Shown: piece by piece, positions 8,384 through 15,398 of the stretch
Numbering within the stretch: the first letter of the stretch is position 1
How the letters are laid out: each line of letters starts with the position of its first letter
Origin: Reddybacter sp041622675
GTDB taxonomy: Bacteria; Pseudomonadota; Gammaproteobacteria; Pseudomonadales; Porticoccaceae
NCBI GenBank assembly: GCA_041622675.1
Contig: JBFJYH010000031.1
Span: 1-30,717, forward strand
Direction: 5' to 3'
Length of the DNA stretch: 30,717 nucleotides
The notes under the pieces: model-generated
Told to the model about the DNA's origin: nothing
Seen by the model: the letters and a program-made list of their open reading frames with translations, nothing else
Database searches by the model: none
Translations under genes and position numbers: made by a program

Positions 8384-8794
8384 TTAGTTACCTGTTTCGA
8401 TAGCGCCTTGTTTAGCCAAACGCAAATACAAATTCCTTAGCGCCCTTAAGACGGGGTAGATAGCACGCGAAAAAAGCCTATAGCGCAATAACCTATGGTG
8501 CAAACCGGCGAGTCTGGTAGCAGTAGGGTATTGTTTTGCGAGTAACGTCAAGGCGCTGGCATCTTGAAAAATACTTCCATCCTTAATTACGACTATGCCA
8601 GTATTAATATCAATGCCCTCATCGGCAAGTTGCTTGACGAGTTCGGGCACACGACGCGCATCGACTTTGCTCAGCACTGGTTGTTCATGCTCGTCCTTGC
8701 TGACAAGGCTGGCAACATAGACACGACAAAATGGGCACTGCCCATCGAAGACAACACAGGCAGCCTTCTCTTTGAGCTCACTGTCGCCACTCAC
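8384..8794 (-). CDS. DCC-family thiol-disulfide oxidoreductase (DUF393)
   Basis: A 136-residue thioredoxin-fold protein. The defining DCC motif is seen as FDGQCPFC with Asp17, Cys20 and Cys23. Further conserved parts are the Asp-Ala-Arg around KVDARRVPEL and the GSIFQDASALTLLA segment. The C-terminal half is basic and carries amphipathic or hydrophobic stretches (RLFSRAIYPVLRALRNLYLRLA). Members are presumed redox proteins, but precise substrates are not established. The start lies three bases after the msrA stop, so the two are probably one operon, and a redox-repair role alongside MsrA is plausible. Confidence 0.9.
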   Translation of the reverse strand: MSGDSELKEKAACVVFDGQCPFCRVYVASLVSKDEHEQPVLSKVDARRVPELVKQLADEGIDINTGIVVIKDGSIFQDASALTLLAKQYPTATRLAGLHHRLLRYRLFSRAIYPVLRALRNLYLRLAKQGAIETGN

Positions 8795-8797
8795 TCT

Positions 8798-9421
8798 CTA
8801 ACAGCTAACCCCCGTGCCCCGCAATCCGCAATAGCCGTTGGGTACTTTTGCCAAATATTGCTGATGATAGTCTTCGGCATAATAAAATGTTGGGGCTTCG
8901 CCTATCTCCGTGGTAATGGTTGATAAACCCGCTGCCTGAAGCGCAGCTTGATAGTGAACACAACTCGCCTGCACTTCTGCCAATTGCTCTGAGCCATAAC
9001 AGTAAATAGCCGAACGGTACTGGGTGCCAATATCAGCACCTTGGCGCATACCCTGCGTAGGGTCATGAGCTTCCCAAAAGACCTTCAGCAGCTTTGCGAG
9101 ACTGGTGACGTCGGGGTCAAAAACCACCAACACGACTTCGGTGTGCCCGGTGCCGCCACTACACACCTCTTCGTAAGTAGGGTTGGGGGTAATACCGCCG
9201 GCATAACCAACAGCTGTGGTATAAACCCCAGGTTGCTGCCAAAAGCGGCGCTCCGCACCCCAGAAACAGCCCATGCCAAATTGAACCTGTTGCATTTTTT
9301 CGGGGAAAGGCCCTTTTAGGGGATGTCCGTTAACGAAATGTTCAGCGGGTACGCGCATCACCTCGTTGCGCCCCAGTAATGCTTGTTCGGCTGAGGGCAG
9401 AGCGTTTTTTGAATGTCCCAT
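8798..9421 (-). CDS. msrA: Peptide-methionine (S)-S-oxide reductase MsrA
   Basis: Repairs oxidised methionine by reducing the S-epimer of methionine sulfoxide. The 207 residues match the long E. coli-type MsrA, including the N-terminal extension ending in HFVNGHPLKGPFP. The nucleophile is Cys52 in GMGCFWGAERRFW, the same number as in E. coli. The substrate pocket is seen in AVGYAGG and the GHTEVV segment, and resolving cysteines in YCGLRGTGVSC (Cys198 and Cys207). It is followed after three bases by the DCC thiol oxidoreductase gene. It is transcribed away from the thioesterase operon, with a 246-base shared upstream region. Confidence 0.96.
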   Translation of the reverse strand: MGHSKNALPSAEQALLGRNEVMRVPAEHFVNGHPLKGPFPEKMQQVQFGMGCFWGAERRFWQQPGVYTTAVGYAGGITPNPTYEEVCSGGTGHTEVVLVVFDPDVTSLAKLLKVFWEAHDPTQGMRQGADIGTQYRSAIYCYGSEQLAEVQASCVHYQAALQAAGLSTITTEIGEAPTFYYAEDYHQQYLAKVPNGYCGLRGTGVSC

Positions 9422-9667
9422 GGTCTTTTACCTTGTATCGGTGTCTTAAATTGGATAAGGCTAAATATAGCACTATCTGCCAACTCTTGTGGCAATACAG
9501 AGTCGTTTCTAGGGCCGGCGTACCGCAGCGTGTATTGCCCCCGCGTTGAAAAAAAATAGCCCTACACCTATGATGTGGAACCGACATTAGCTCGCAATAA
9601 GGCTCCGTTTAAGCCTACATAGCAAGCGCGCCTAACCTCTTTTTATCGACGACTCAGCGTAGGGCCT

Positions 9668-10168
9668 ATGACCGACAAAGCATTAATGGAACGCATTGTG
9701 CGCTTTCGCAGCAAACCTGAAAACCAATCCCCCTTTGGCTTGTATTTGGGTTTGGAAATTATTGATATTGATCAAGGTGAAGCCACCCTTGCCGTACCTT
9801 ATGCCAAACATCTTGCCGGTAACTCTATAACGGGGGTTCTTCACGGTGGCATTATTACCACGTCTCTCGACGCCGCCTGCGGCTTATCTGTTATCGCGGC
9901 ATTAGGTAAACCCACCACCATAGCCACCCTCGACTTACGCATTGATTATTTAAAACCAGCGACTCCCGAGGAAACGGTATTTGCTTACGGGCATTGCTAC
10001 AAGGTTACGAAAAATGTCTGTTTTGTTCGCGGTCTTGCCTACCAAAAAGATAAAGCCAAGCCTATTGCCAATGCGACGGCGACATTTATGATTACGGCAA
10101 AAGGCACCGGCAGGCAGGTGCAAAGAAATGCACAACCGTTGCCAAGCGAGAGGGCGTCAACACAATGA
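9668..10168 (+). CDS. PaaI-type hotdog-fold thioesterase
   Basis: A 166-residue hotdog protein predicted to hydrolyse an acyl-CoA or aromatic acyl-CoA thioester. The motif GVLHGGIITTSLDAACG (His59-Gly-Gly and Asp68 in the central helix) is the PaaI/YbdB-type active site. LDLRIDYLKPA is the following conserved strand, and TATFMIT the typical end strand. It overlaps the next thioesterase gene by four bases (ATGA at 10165-10168), so two different hotdog subunits are translated together; they may form a heteromer or have different acyl preferences. The true acyl substrate cannot be read from the sequence. Confidence 0.9.
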   Translation: MTDKALMERIVRFRSKPENQSPFGLYLGLEIIDIDQGEATLAVPYAKHLAGNSITGVLHGGIITTSLDAACGLSVIAALGKPTTIATLDLRIDYLKPATPEETVFAYGHCYKVTKNVCFVRGLAYQKDKAKPIANATATFMITAKGTGRQVQRNAQPLPSERASTQ

Positions 10169-10596
10169 GCTTTATGGAGTTGATTAAACGGGCAAAAGAA
10201 ACCGAAGATTTTTCTATCCTCTCCCAAAATATTCCCTATATGAAGTCTTTGGGTATAGAGGTTCACCAATACGGTGGGTTGTTAATCACCACGCTCAAAG
10301 CCGACCCAAAACTGACTGGAAACCCGTGGATTCCAGCCCTACACGGCGGCAACATCGGTGGTTTATTGGAAATGGCTGCCATTGTGCAATTGGCCCATGA
10401 CCAGGAGAGCGATGATTTGCCACGCACTATAAACATCACCGTGGAATATTTGCGCACCGGGTTCATCAAAGATCTCCACGCCAAGGCACTGGTCACTAAA
10501 CGAGGCCGACGTGTAGCCAATGTGCAGGTACAGTGCTGGCAGGACGATCCTGATAAGCCTGTCGCCTCTATGCACGGTCATTTCCTCATGAGTTAA
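10165..10596 (+). CDS. PaaI-type hotdog-fold thioesterase, second subunit or paralogue
   Basis: A 143-residue hotdog protein coupled to the preceding gene by an ATGA overlap. It keeps the HGG turn (IPALHGGNIGGLLEMAA, His60) but has Glu69 where the first protein has Asp68, so the catalytic acid differs between the two. NITVEYLRTG is the conserved strand matching LRIDYLKPA of its neighbour, and ASMHGHFLMS is the final strand. Divergence from the neighbour is strong, so this is not a recent tandem duplicate. A role in releasing CoA from acids formed by the surrounding esterases is possible but inferred from context only. Confidence 0.88.
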   Translation: MSFMELIKRAKETEDFSILSQNIPYMKSLGIEVHQYGGLLITTLKADPKLTGNPWIPALHGGNIGGLLEMAAIVQLAHDQESDDLPRTINITVEYLRTGFIKDLHAKALVTKRGRRVANVQVQCWQDDPDKPVASMHGHFLMS

Positions 10597-10651
10597 AAAG
10601 TCCGGTCATTCCTTCCAATACAATAAATGGTAATAACAACAGGAGTATTCC

Positions 10652-11593
10652 ATGGCATTAAATAGTCAAGCTGAAGAGCTACTAAAACGCGCTGCTGAAA
10701 GCGGTACCCCAGGGCTCGGTGAAGGTACCCCGGAAGAAGGTCGCGCTATTTTTGCCGCGACCACGCAGCTACTCGGTCTACCAGCACCCCACGTAAAAGA
10801 CACCCAAGAGGTTCAAATTAGTGGTCCCAATGGCCCTATCCGCACATTGGTGATCACACCCGAAGGTGTTGAAACGAACAACCTGCCCCTCTTTATTTAC
10901 TACCACGGTGGTGGCTGGGTGATCGGCAGCCCCGAGACCCACTACGAAGAGTGCTGTCACTATGCCAACGAAGCCCAATGCATTGTGCTGGTGCCAGACT
11001 ATCGCCTTGCCCCTGAACACCCCTTCCCAGCGGCACCTGAAGATTGTTATGCCGTGCTGCAATGGGCGGCAGATAATGCCGAAAGCCTCGGCGCTGATAA
11101 AACGCGTATTGCAGTCGGTGGCGACAGCGCTGGCGGCAACCTCTCTGCCGTCGTTGCGCAAATGACCAAGCAACGCAGCGGCCCTGAGCTCTCCCTGCAA
11201 TTGCTAATCTACCCCGCAACCCGCATGGGATCGGAAACCCAGTCCTACAAAGATTTTGATGACGGCTATTTCTTAACGGCCAAAGCCATGAATTGGTTTT
11301 TTGACCACTACTTAAAGAAGGCCGAAGACTGGGACAACCCCATGGCCTCCCCACTATTAAGTGATGACCTAGTAGGACTTGCCCCAGCCTACGTGATGAC
11401 TGCAGGCTTTGACCCCTTGCGCGACGAGGGGCGTGCCTATGCCGACAAGCTCAAAGCCGCTGGTGTGCCGGTTGAATATGTCTGCTATGAAGGGCAAATT
11501 CACGGTTTTGCCTCAATGGCTGGGGCTCTCGATGAAGCCCGCAGTTTCCTTGATGAAGCCGTTAAGGTATTGCGAAAAGCCTTCAATCAATAA
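10652..11593 (+). CDS. HSL-type alpha/beta hydrolase (esterase/lipase)
   Basis: A 313-residue serine hydrolase of the hormone-sensitive-lipase group, expected to cleave short- or medium-chain carboxyl esters in the cytoplasm. The oxyanion-hole motif is YYHGGGWVIG (HGGG at 85-88), and DYRLAPEHPFPAAPEDCYA is the family block. The nucleophile is Ser159 in GGDSAGGNLS, the acid Asp254 in AGFDPLRDEG, and the base His284 in GQIHGF, so the triad is complete. A good ribosome binding site (ACAGGAG) precedes the ATG. It has no signal peptide. It belongs to a different HSL subgroup from the two other esterases here, which have GDSAGGGLTLATLV around the nucleophile. It lies 55 bases after the thioesterases, possibly in the same transcript. 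Confidence 0.94.
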   Translation: MALNSQAEELLKRAAESGTPGLGEGTPEEGRAIFAATTQLLGLPAPHVKDTQEVQISGPNGPIRTLVITPEGVETNNLPLFIYYHGGGWVIGSPETHYEECCHYANEAQCIVLVPDYRLAPEHPFPAAPEDCYAVLQWAADNAESLGADKTRIAVGGDSAGGNLSAVVAQMTKQRSGPELSLQLLIYPATRMGSETQSYKDFDDGYFLTAKAMNWFFDHYLKKAEDWDNPMASPLLSDDLVGLAPAYVMTAGFDPLRDEGRAYADKLKAAGVPVEYVCYEGQIHGFASMAGALDEARSFLDEAVKVLRKAFNQ

Positions 11594-11675
11594 ACGCTAA
11601 AAACTTATCTAAATTATAGAAAAAACTCATAACCTTTTAAATTTAAAGACTAATAATGACAGGAGATAACACTAA

Positions 11676-12563
11676 ATGTCACAAGCCCAACTCGATAAAT
11701 TACTGACTATTTTTGAAAAAATGCCGACCCTGGGGTCCATGTCTCTGGAACAGGAAAGAGCTAACCTCGATGAAGGTGGTGCGCGTTTTTTAGTCCCCGA
11801 CGATGTCACTCAAGAAGTGGTCGATGCTGACGGTGTCCCGGCTGAATATCTGGTCGCCCCCGGTGCTGGCGATGACAAGGTTGTACTCTACCTCCACGGT
11901 GGCGGTTATGTGATTGGCTCTATAAAAAGCCACCGCTATTTGATGCAAAACATATCGCGTCACTCTGGCGCCAAAACCCTCGGCATTGACTACCGACTGG
12001 CTCCCGAAAACCCCTTCCCCGCCGCCGTGGAAGATGCTACCAAAGCCTATTGCTGGTTACTGGCTCAAGGCTATCAAGCAAAAAGCATCGCCATTGCCGG
12101 GGACTCTGCGGGTGGTGGCCTAACGTTGGCAACGTTGGTTAATTTACGCGACAAAGGTATTGACCTGCCCGCCGCCGGCGTATTGATTTCACCTTGGGCA
12201 GATCTTAGTGGTGAAGCAGAATCAGTCAAAGCCCGCGCCGATATTGACCCCATGGTTAAACCCGAGGGACTGTATTCATTAGGTGAGAAATACCTCAATG
12301 GAACGGACGCGAAAAACCCACTCGCATCGCCTGTCTTTGCCGATATGGCAGGCTTACCGCCACTGTGTATTCATGTAGGTGGCAAAGAGATTCTCTACGA
12401 TGATGCCATAACCGTTGCCGACAAGGCTCTCGCCGCGGGTGTTGCGGTTGAGCTTCTGGACGAACCGGAACTTTTCCATGTTTGGCACGCTTTTGCACCC
12501 ATGTTGGATGAAGGGCAGGAAGCTGTTGAAAAAATTGGTGCCTTTTTGCAGAAACAACTCTAG
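11676..12563 (+). CDS. HSL-type alpha/beta hydrolase, paralogue of the gene at 19202
   Basis: A 295-residue esterase. HGGGYVIGS begins at His74, DYRLAPENPFPAAVEDATKA follows, the nucleophile is Ser144 in AGDSAGGGLT, and the catalytic His lies in LFHVWHAFAPM (His268 is the likelier of the two). The acid is expected in the GGKEILYDDA segment. The start is set by AGGAG ahead of the ATG. Stretch for stretch it resembles the esterase at 19202-20113 (AGDSAGGGLTLATLV, DPMV, GLPPL, HVWH.FAPM), more than its neighbour at 10652. The two paralogues now flank the redox cluster. Substrate unknown; many marine bacteria carry families of such esterases. Confidence 0.94.
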   Translation: MSQAQLDKLLTIFEKMPTLGSMSLEQERANLDEGGARFLVPDDVTQEVVDADGVPAEYLVAPGAGDDKVVLYLHGGGYVIGSIKSHRYLMQNISRHSGAKTLGIDYRLAPENPFPAAVEDATKAYCWLLAQGYQAKSIAIAGDSAGGGLTLATLVNLRDKGIDLPAAGVLISPWADLSGEAESVKARADIDPMVKPEGLYSLGEKYLNGTDAKNPLASPVFADMAGLPPLCIHVGGKEILYDDAITVADKALAAGVAVELLDEPELFHVWHAFAPMLDEGQEAVEKIGAFLQKQL

Positions 12564-12622
12564 ATAAGCGCTCAGACATCTAGTCGTGCGCTTGAAAAGT
12601 GCCGTGTTTTTAATGAGTATTG

Positions 12623-12805
12623 TTAATCCTTGAGGCATATGCCTCCACCTACCTTGTCCCAAGGTTTAACAAGCGGCATGACTGCTGGCAACGCTATAAC
12701 GATGGCTATGACCAGATAACAAAATGTATTTAAAAAAACAGGTTGGGCTGCTTTAACCAGGTAGCTGAAACTGAGTAGCCTAACCTGACATCTTCTGGCT
12801 AACAA
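12623..12805 (-). pseudogene. Probable C-terminal remnant of an MFS (DHA2/EmrB-type) permease
   Basis: The open stretch starts with LLARRCQV, reminiscent of the 'ARR.Q.H' stretch near the end of EmrB/QacA-type permeases. It continues into one hydrophobic helix (FLNTFCYLVIAIVIALPAV) and ends with a PWDKVGGG tail, as such permeases do. In-frame stops lie just upstream on the minus strand, and the preceding 200 bases show no transporter-like peptide in the frames I read. It is therefore either a deletion scar or a chance resemblance. There is no ribosome binding site and only a TTG start, so expression as a separate protein is unlikely. Recognition is from memory of family patterns. Confidence 0.35.
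12632..12645. promoter_or_regulatory. Perfect 14-base palindrome after the esterase gene
   Basis: GAGGCAT-ATGCCTC is a perfect inverted repeat with no loop, 68 bases after the esterase stop. Having no loop, it is more like a protein-binding site than an RNA hairpin. It overlaps the end of the transporter remnant. No matching regulator is encoded nearby. Confidence 0.3.
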
Positions 12806-12953
12806 AAGCCCCTCTCAAACAACCCTAATATTCAAGCTCCATACACATATTCACAAAAATGCCTGCACTACAATGGCCACAGATATGTTCTGGTATTTGC
12901 ATAAACCTGATTGCTTAGTGCAAATAACAGCCACGGGAGCTAGAAAAGTCGCT

Positions 12954-12980
12954 TGACTAATTATTCCCCATGATTAGTCA
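12954..12980 (+). promoter_or_regulatory. Candidate promoter/operator upstream of the redox cluster
   Basis: TGACTAAT (12954-12961) and ATTAGTCA (12973-12980) form a perfect 8-base inverted repeat with an 11-base spacer. The left arm overlaps TTGACT (12953-12958), a good -35 hexamer; the right arm lies where a -10 would be, though TAGTCA is a poor one. This would be about 275 bases before the first cluster gene, implying a long leader. A repressor site covering a promoter is one reading. Confidence 0.3.
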
Positions 12981-13196
12981 TAGTGCATTGCCCGCTCTGG
13001 CATGCACCAATAATAACAAAAACAATAACAAGCCTATTTATTCCATTGAGTAAGACATAGGTTTTTCAATGTATTTATCGCGCTTTAGTTTTTTGGCACA
13101 CATGATGCATTCAAGAAATATGAGTGGATTAATTGCAAGCATTTACGCAAGTGGAAAGCTCCTATGGCTGTTTTTTGTTTTTTATCGCAACACTTT

Positions 13197-13243
13197 AAAG
13201 CTGTAATTTTAGTTCCTGTAATTAAAGTTCACACAGCTTTTTT
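13197..13243 (+). promoter_or_regulatory. Leader hairpin with T-tract just before the redox cluster
   Basis: AAAGCTGT (13197-13204) pairs with ACAGCTTT (13233-13240), followed at once by more T. An 8-base direct repeat CTGTAATT (13201 and 13216) lies within the left arm and loop. The structure ends only 13 bases before the ATG at 13257, which lacks a clear ribosome binding site. It could be an attenuator or a site masking translation; the 28-base loop makes a simple terminator less likely. Confidence 0.35.
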
Positions 13244-13256
13244 CGTTTAGCCCTCT

Positions 13257-15293
13257 ATGTCAGGTCCAGTAATAAAAAACTTCGAATCCTCCGTCAGCAT
13301 TACCTGCCAATCAACCATCGCCACCGCCCCAAGTAGCGATGCCAAAATAATTGTTGTGGGAAGTGGCCCCGTAGGCATGCGTTTTGTGGAGACGCTACTA
13401 AAGCGAGCACCAATGGCTCATGTCCAATTGTTTGGCAATGAACCTTATCAGCCCTATAACCGGGTTCAACTTTCAGCCCTGCTCGCCGGAGAAATAAACC
13501 GAGAGGCACTGGATATACCGCTTCCCTCGTCGTGTGAAAAGCCTAATTTTTCCTACGTCGTTTCGGTTATTCGACACATAAATACTGCCATTAATACCGT
13601 TACAGATGCTGACGGCCGGGAGTATGACTTCGATATTTTAGTCATCGCGACGGGGGCGAGAGCACATGTACCATCAATTCCCGGCGTTGATAGAAGCGGC
13701 GTATATACCTTCCGCAACTTGAAAGATGCGGAGTTTTTGTCGGCCCGCGTGGTGCGATCCCGTCATATCGTCGTGGTTGGCGGTGGTCTACTTGGCCTCG
13801 AAGCGGCAAAGGGGTTACTCCGCTTCAACACCCGGGTTACTGTCATTCAACAGGGCCCTCGCTTGATGAATCGCCAACTCAGTGATGAAGCCGCCGGTCG
13901 TTTGCAGGCACAGGTAGAGGCCTTAGGCATTCGCGTCATTGTCAATGCCGGTGTCCGTAAGATTCAGGGTGATCAAGCCATCCAATCAGTGCTAACCAAT
14001 GATGGCGATATTATTGAGTGCGATACCGTATTACTGTGCGCGGGTATCAAGCCAAATGTTGAGCTGGCAAGGGCTGCGGGCATTAGTGTTGCAACAGGTA
14101 TTACGGTTAATGACCAGTTACAAACCTCCCACCCTGATATCTATGCCATTGGTGAATGCTGTGAACATAGAGGCCTGACCTATGGCCTGGTTACCCCGGG
14201 CTTTGAGCAAGCCACCGTTGCAGCAGAGGTAATATGCAATGGGCGGGCGCACTATGTTGGCTCCCAAGTGGCCAGCCGCCTGAAGGTTATTGGGCAGAGC
14301 GTTTTCAGTATTGGGCAAATCAACGACCTGCCTAATCGCCCACTGCAACGCGAAGGTGTTTATCGCAATAAAGGCCGAAATATTTACCGCCACCTTGTCT
14401 TGCATCGCGGCCATATTATCGGCGCCGTGGGTATGGGCGAGTGGCCTGAACTGAATCGAATTCAGGAGGCTTTTAATACCCAGCGTAAAGTTTGGTTTTG
14501 GCAATACTGGATATTTTTACTCAGTGGACGTCTCTGGCCTCTGGATGGCGCCGAAGCCGTGGGCCAGTGGCCAGCAACGGCAATCGTCTGTCAATGCAAC
14601 AGTGTCACTCAGGGGCAGCTTATCAATGCAATAAGTACTGGCTGTACCGATCAACAACAACTACAGGACTGCACTAATGCCGGCAAGGTATGCGGTTCCT
14701 GTAAACCCCTACTTTCAGAATTACTCAGCGATAGCGGCTTAAATGAACAACTGACACCGCAAAAGGAAACTGGCTGGGGTGTATTACTCGTTGCCAGTAT
14801 CGCCGCCCTCTCGACCGCTGCAGTAGTCACAGCGATGCCGGAGGCAATGAATGCCAACAGTGTTCAAAGTATTGGCTGGTTTGAGCGGGTCTGGAATGAC
14901 AAATTCTGGAAGCAGGTCAGTGGTTTTAGTCTACTCGGTTTGTCACTACTCGGCATGCTGATGTCATTGCGCAAGCGTTTAAATCTAAATTGGATGGGGC
15001 AGTTTGCCAATTGGCGAGTGTTTCACGGCGTGCTCGGCCTGGCCTGTGCGGGCGTACTTATTTTACATACCGGCTTTCATTTGGGTAGCAACTTGAATCA
15101 CTGGCTGATGGTGAACTTTCTCGGCGTGCTCACCATCGGTGCAGTCAGCGGCACGGTGGTGGCTTTGAGTCATCACTTAAAACCTCGACGTGCAATGTCA
15201 GTGCGTAAAACCTGGAACCACTTACATGTATTAATGACCTGGCCCTTACCCGCCCTTCTCATTATGCATATTTTGAGTGTGTATTATTTTTAA
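13257..15293 (+). CDS. NirB-like FAD/NAD(P) reductase fused to BFD [2Fe-2S] and di-haem b membrane domain
   Basis: A 678-residue three-part electron-transfer protein. Residues about 30-330 are a pyridine-nucleotide-disulfide reductase fold like the front of NirB: FAD motif VVGSGPVG (GSGPVG at 35-40), IATGARAHVPSIPG, NAD(P) motif GGGLLG at 175-180, and YAIGECCEH. Residues 445-482 form a BFD-type [2Fe-2S] domain with Cys445, Cys447, Cys479 and Cys482 (CxC...CxxC). Residues about 505-678 hold four or five membrane helices. His590/His604 and His657/His671 are each 14 apart in one helix, as in ferric reductase and NOX-type di-haem proteins. NirB's sirohaem domain is absent, so this is not a nitrite reductase. 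I infer transfer of electrons from cytoplasmic NAD(P)H into the membrane and on to the multihaem protein encoded next. The ATG at 13257 lacks a clear ribosome binding site. Confidence 0.9.
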   Translation: MSGPVIKNFESSVSITCQSTIATAPSSDAKIIVVGSGPVGMRFVETLLKRAPMAHVQLFGNEPYQPYNRVQLSALLAGEINREALDIPLPSSCEKPNFSYVVSVIRHINTAINTVTDADGREYDFDILVIATGARAHVPSIPGVDRSGVYTFRNLKDAEFLSARVVRSRHIVVVGGGLLGLEAAKGLLRFNTRVTVIQQGPRLMNRQLSDEAAGRLQAQVEALGIRVIVNAGVRKIQGDQAIQSVLTNDGDIIECDTVLLCAGIKPNVELARAAGISVATGITVNDQLQTSHPDIYAIGECCEHRGLTYGLVTPGFEQATVAAEVICNGRAHYVGSQVASRLKVIGQSVFSIGQINDLPNRPLQREGVYRNKGRNIYRHLVLHRGHIIGAVGMGEWPELNRIQEAFNTQRKVWFWQYWIFLLSGRLWPLDGAEAVGQWPATAIVCQCNSVTQGQLINAISTGCTDQQQLQDCTNAGKVCGSCKPLLSELLSDSGLNEQLTPQKETGWGVLLVASIAALSTAAVVTAMPEAMNANSVQSIGWFERVWNDKFWKQVSGFSLLGLSLLGMLMSLRKRLNLNWMGQFANWRVFHGVLGLACAGVLILHTGFHLGSNLNHWLMVNFLGVLTIGAVSGTVVALSHHLKPRRAMSVRKTWNHLHVLMTWPLPALLIMHILSVYYF

Positions 15294-15398
15294 CCGTGTG
15301 TTTAAACGTAAATTACAGATGATTTGGGCATTTTTTTTGCCAGGACTAGAAACAGATTCCACAAATCAATTAACGCAACATAAACGATAGTTAAGTTC

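Larger units (their letters stand above)
12564..13256. other. 693-base gap with inverted repeats and a decayed transporter tail
   Basis: No intact gene is visible. Contents in order: a weak hairpin after the esterase (AAGCGC at 12566, GCGCTT at 12588); a perfect 14-base palindrome at 12632-12645; a minus-strand remnant resembling the end of an MFS permease (12623-12805); a 7-base inverted repeat ATTTGCA/TGCAAAT (12895-12925); an 8-base inverted repeat over a TTGACT box (12954-12980); and a leader hairpin just before the redox cluster (13197-13243). The stretch from about 12820 onwards is AT-rich compared with its neighbours and probably holds the cluster's promoter. Confidence 0.6.

Noticed and set aside
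8564..8923. Plus-strand 119-codon frame across the DCC and msrA genes
   Set aside because: It lies antisense to two well-recognised genes and has no family likeness.
10778..11354. Two long minus-strand frames inside the esterase gene
   Set aside because: The plus frame has a full catalytic triad; the antisense products show no family motif.
13100..13120. NsrR-like site (GATGCATTCAAGAAATAT) before the redox cluster
   Set aside because: Only one half-site resembles the consensus; the second half does not match.
13257..15293. Assimilatory nitrite reductase large subunit NirB
   Set aside because: The FAD and BFD parts match, but the sirohaem / 4Fe-4S domain is absent and a membrane domain takes its place.
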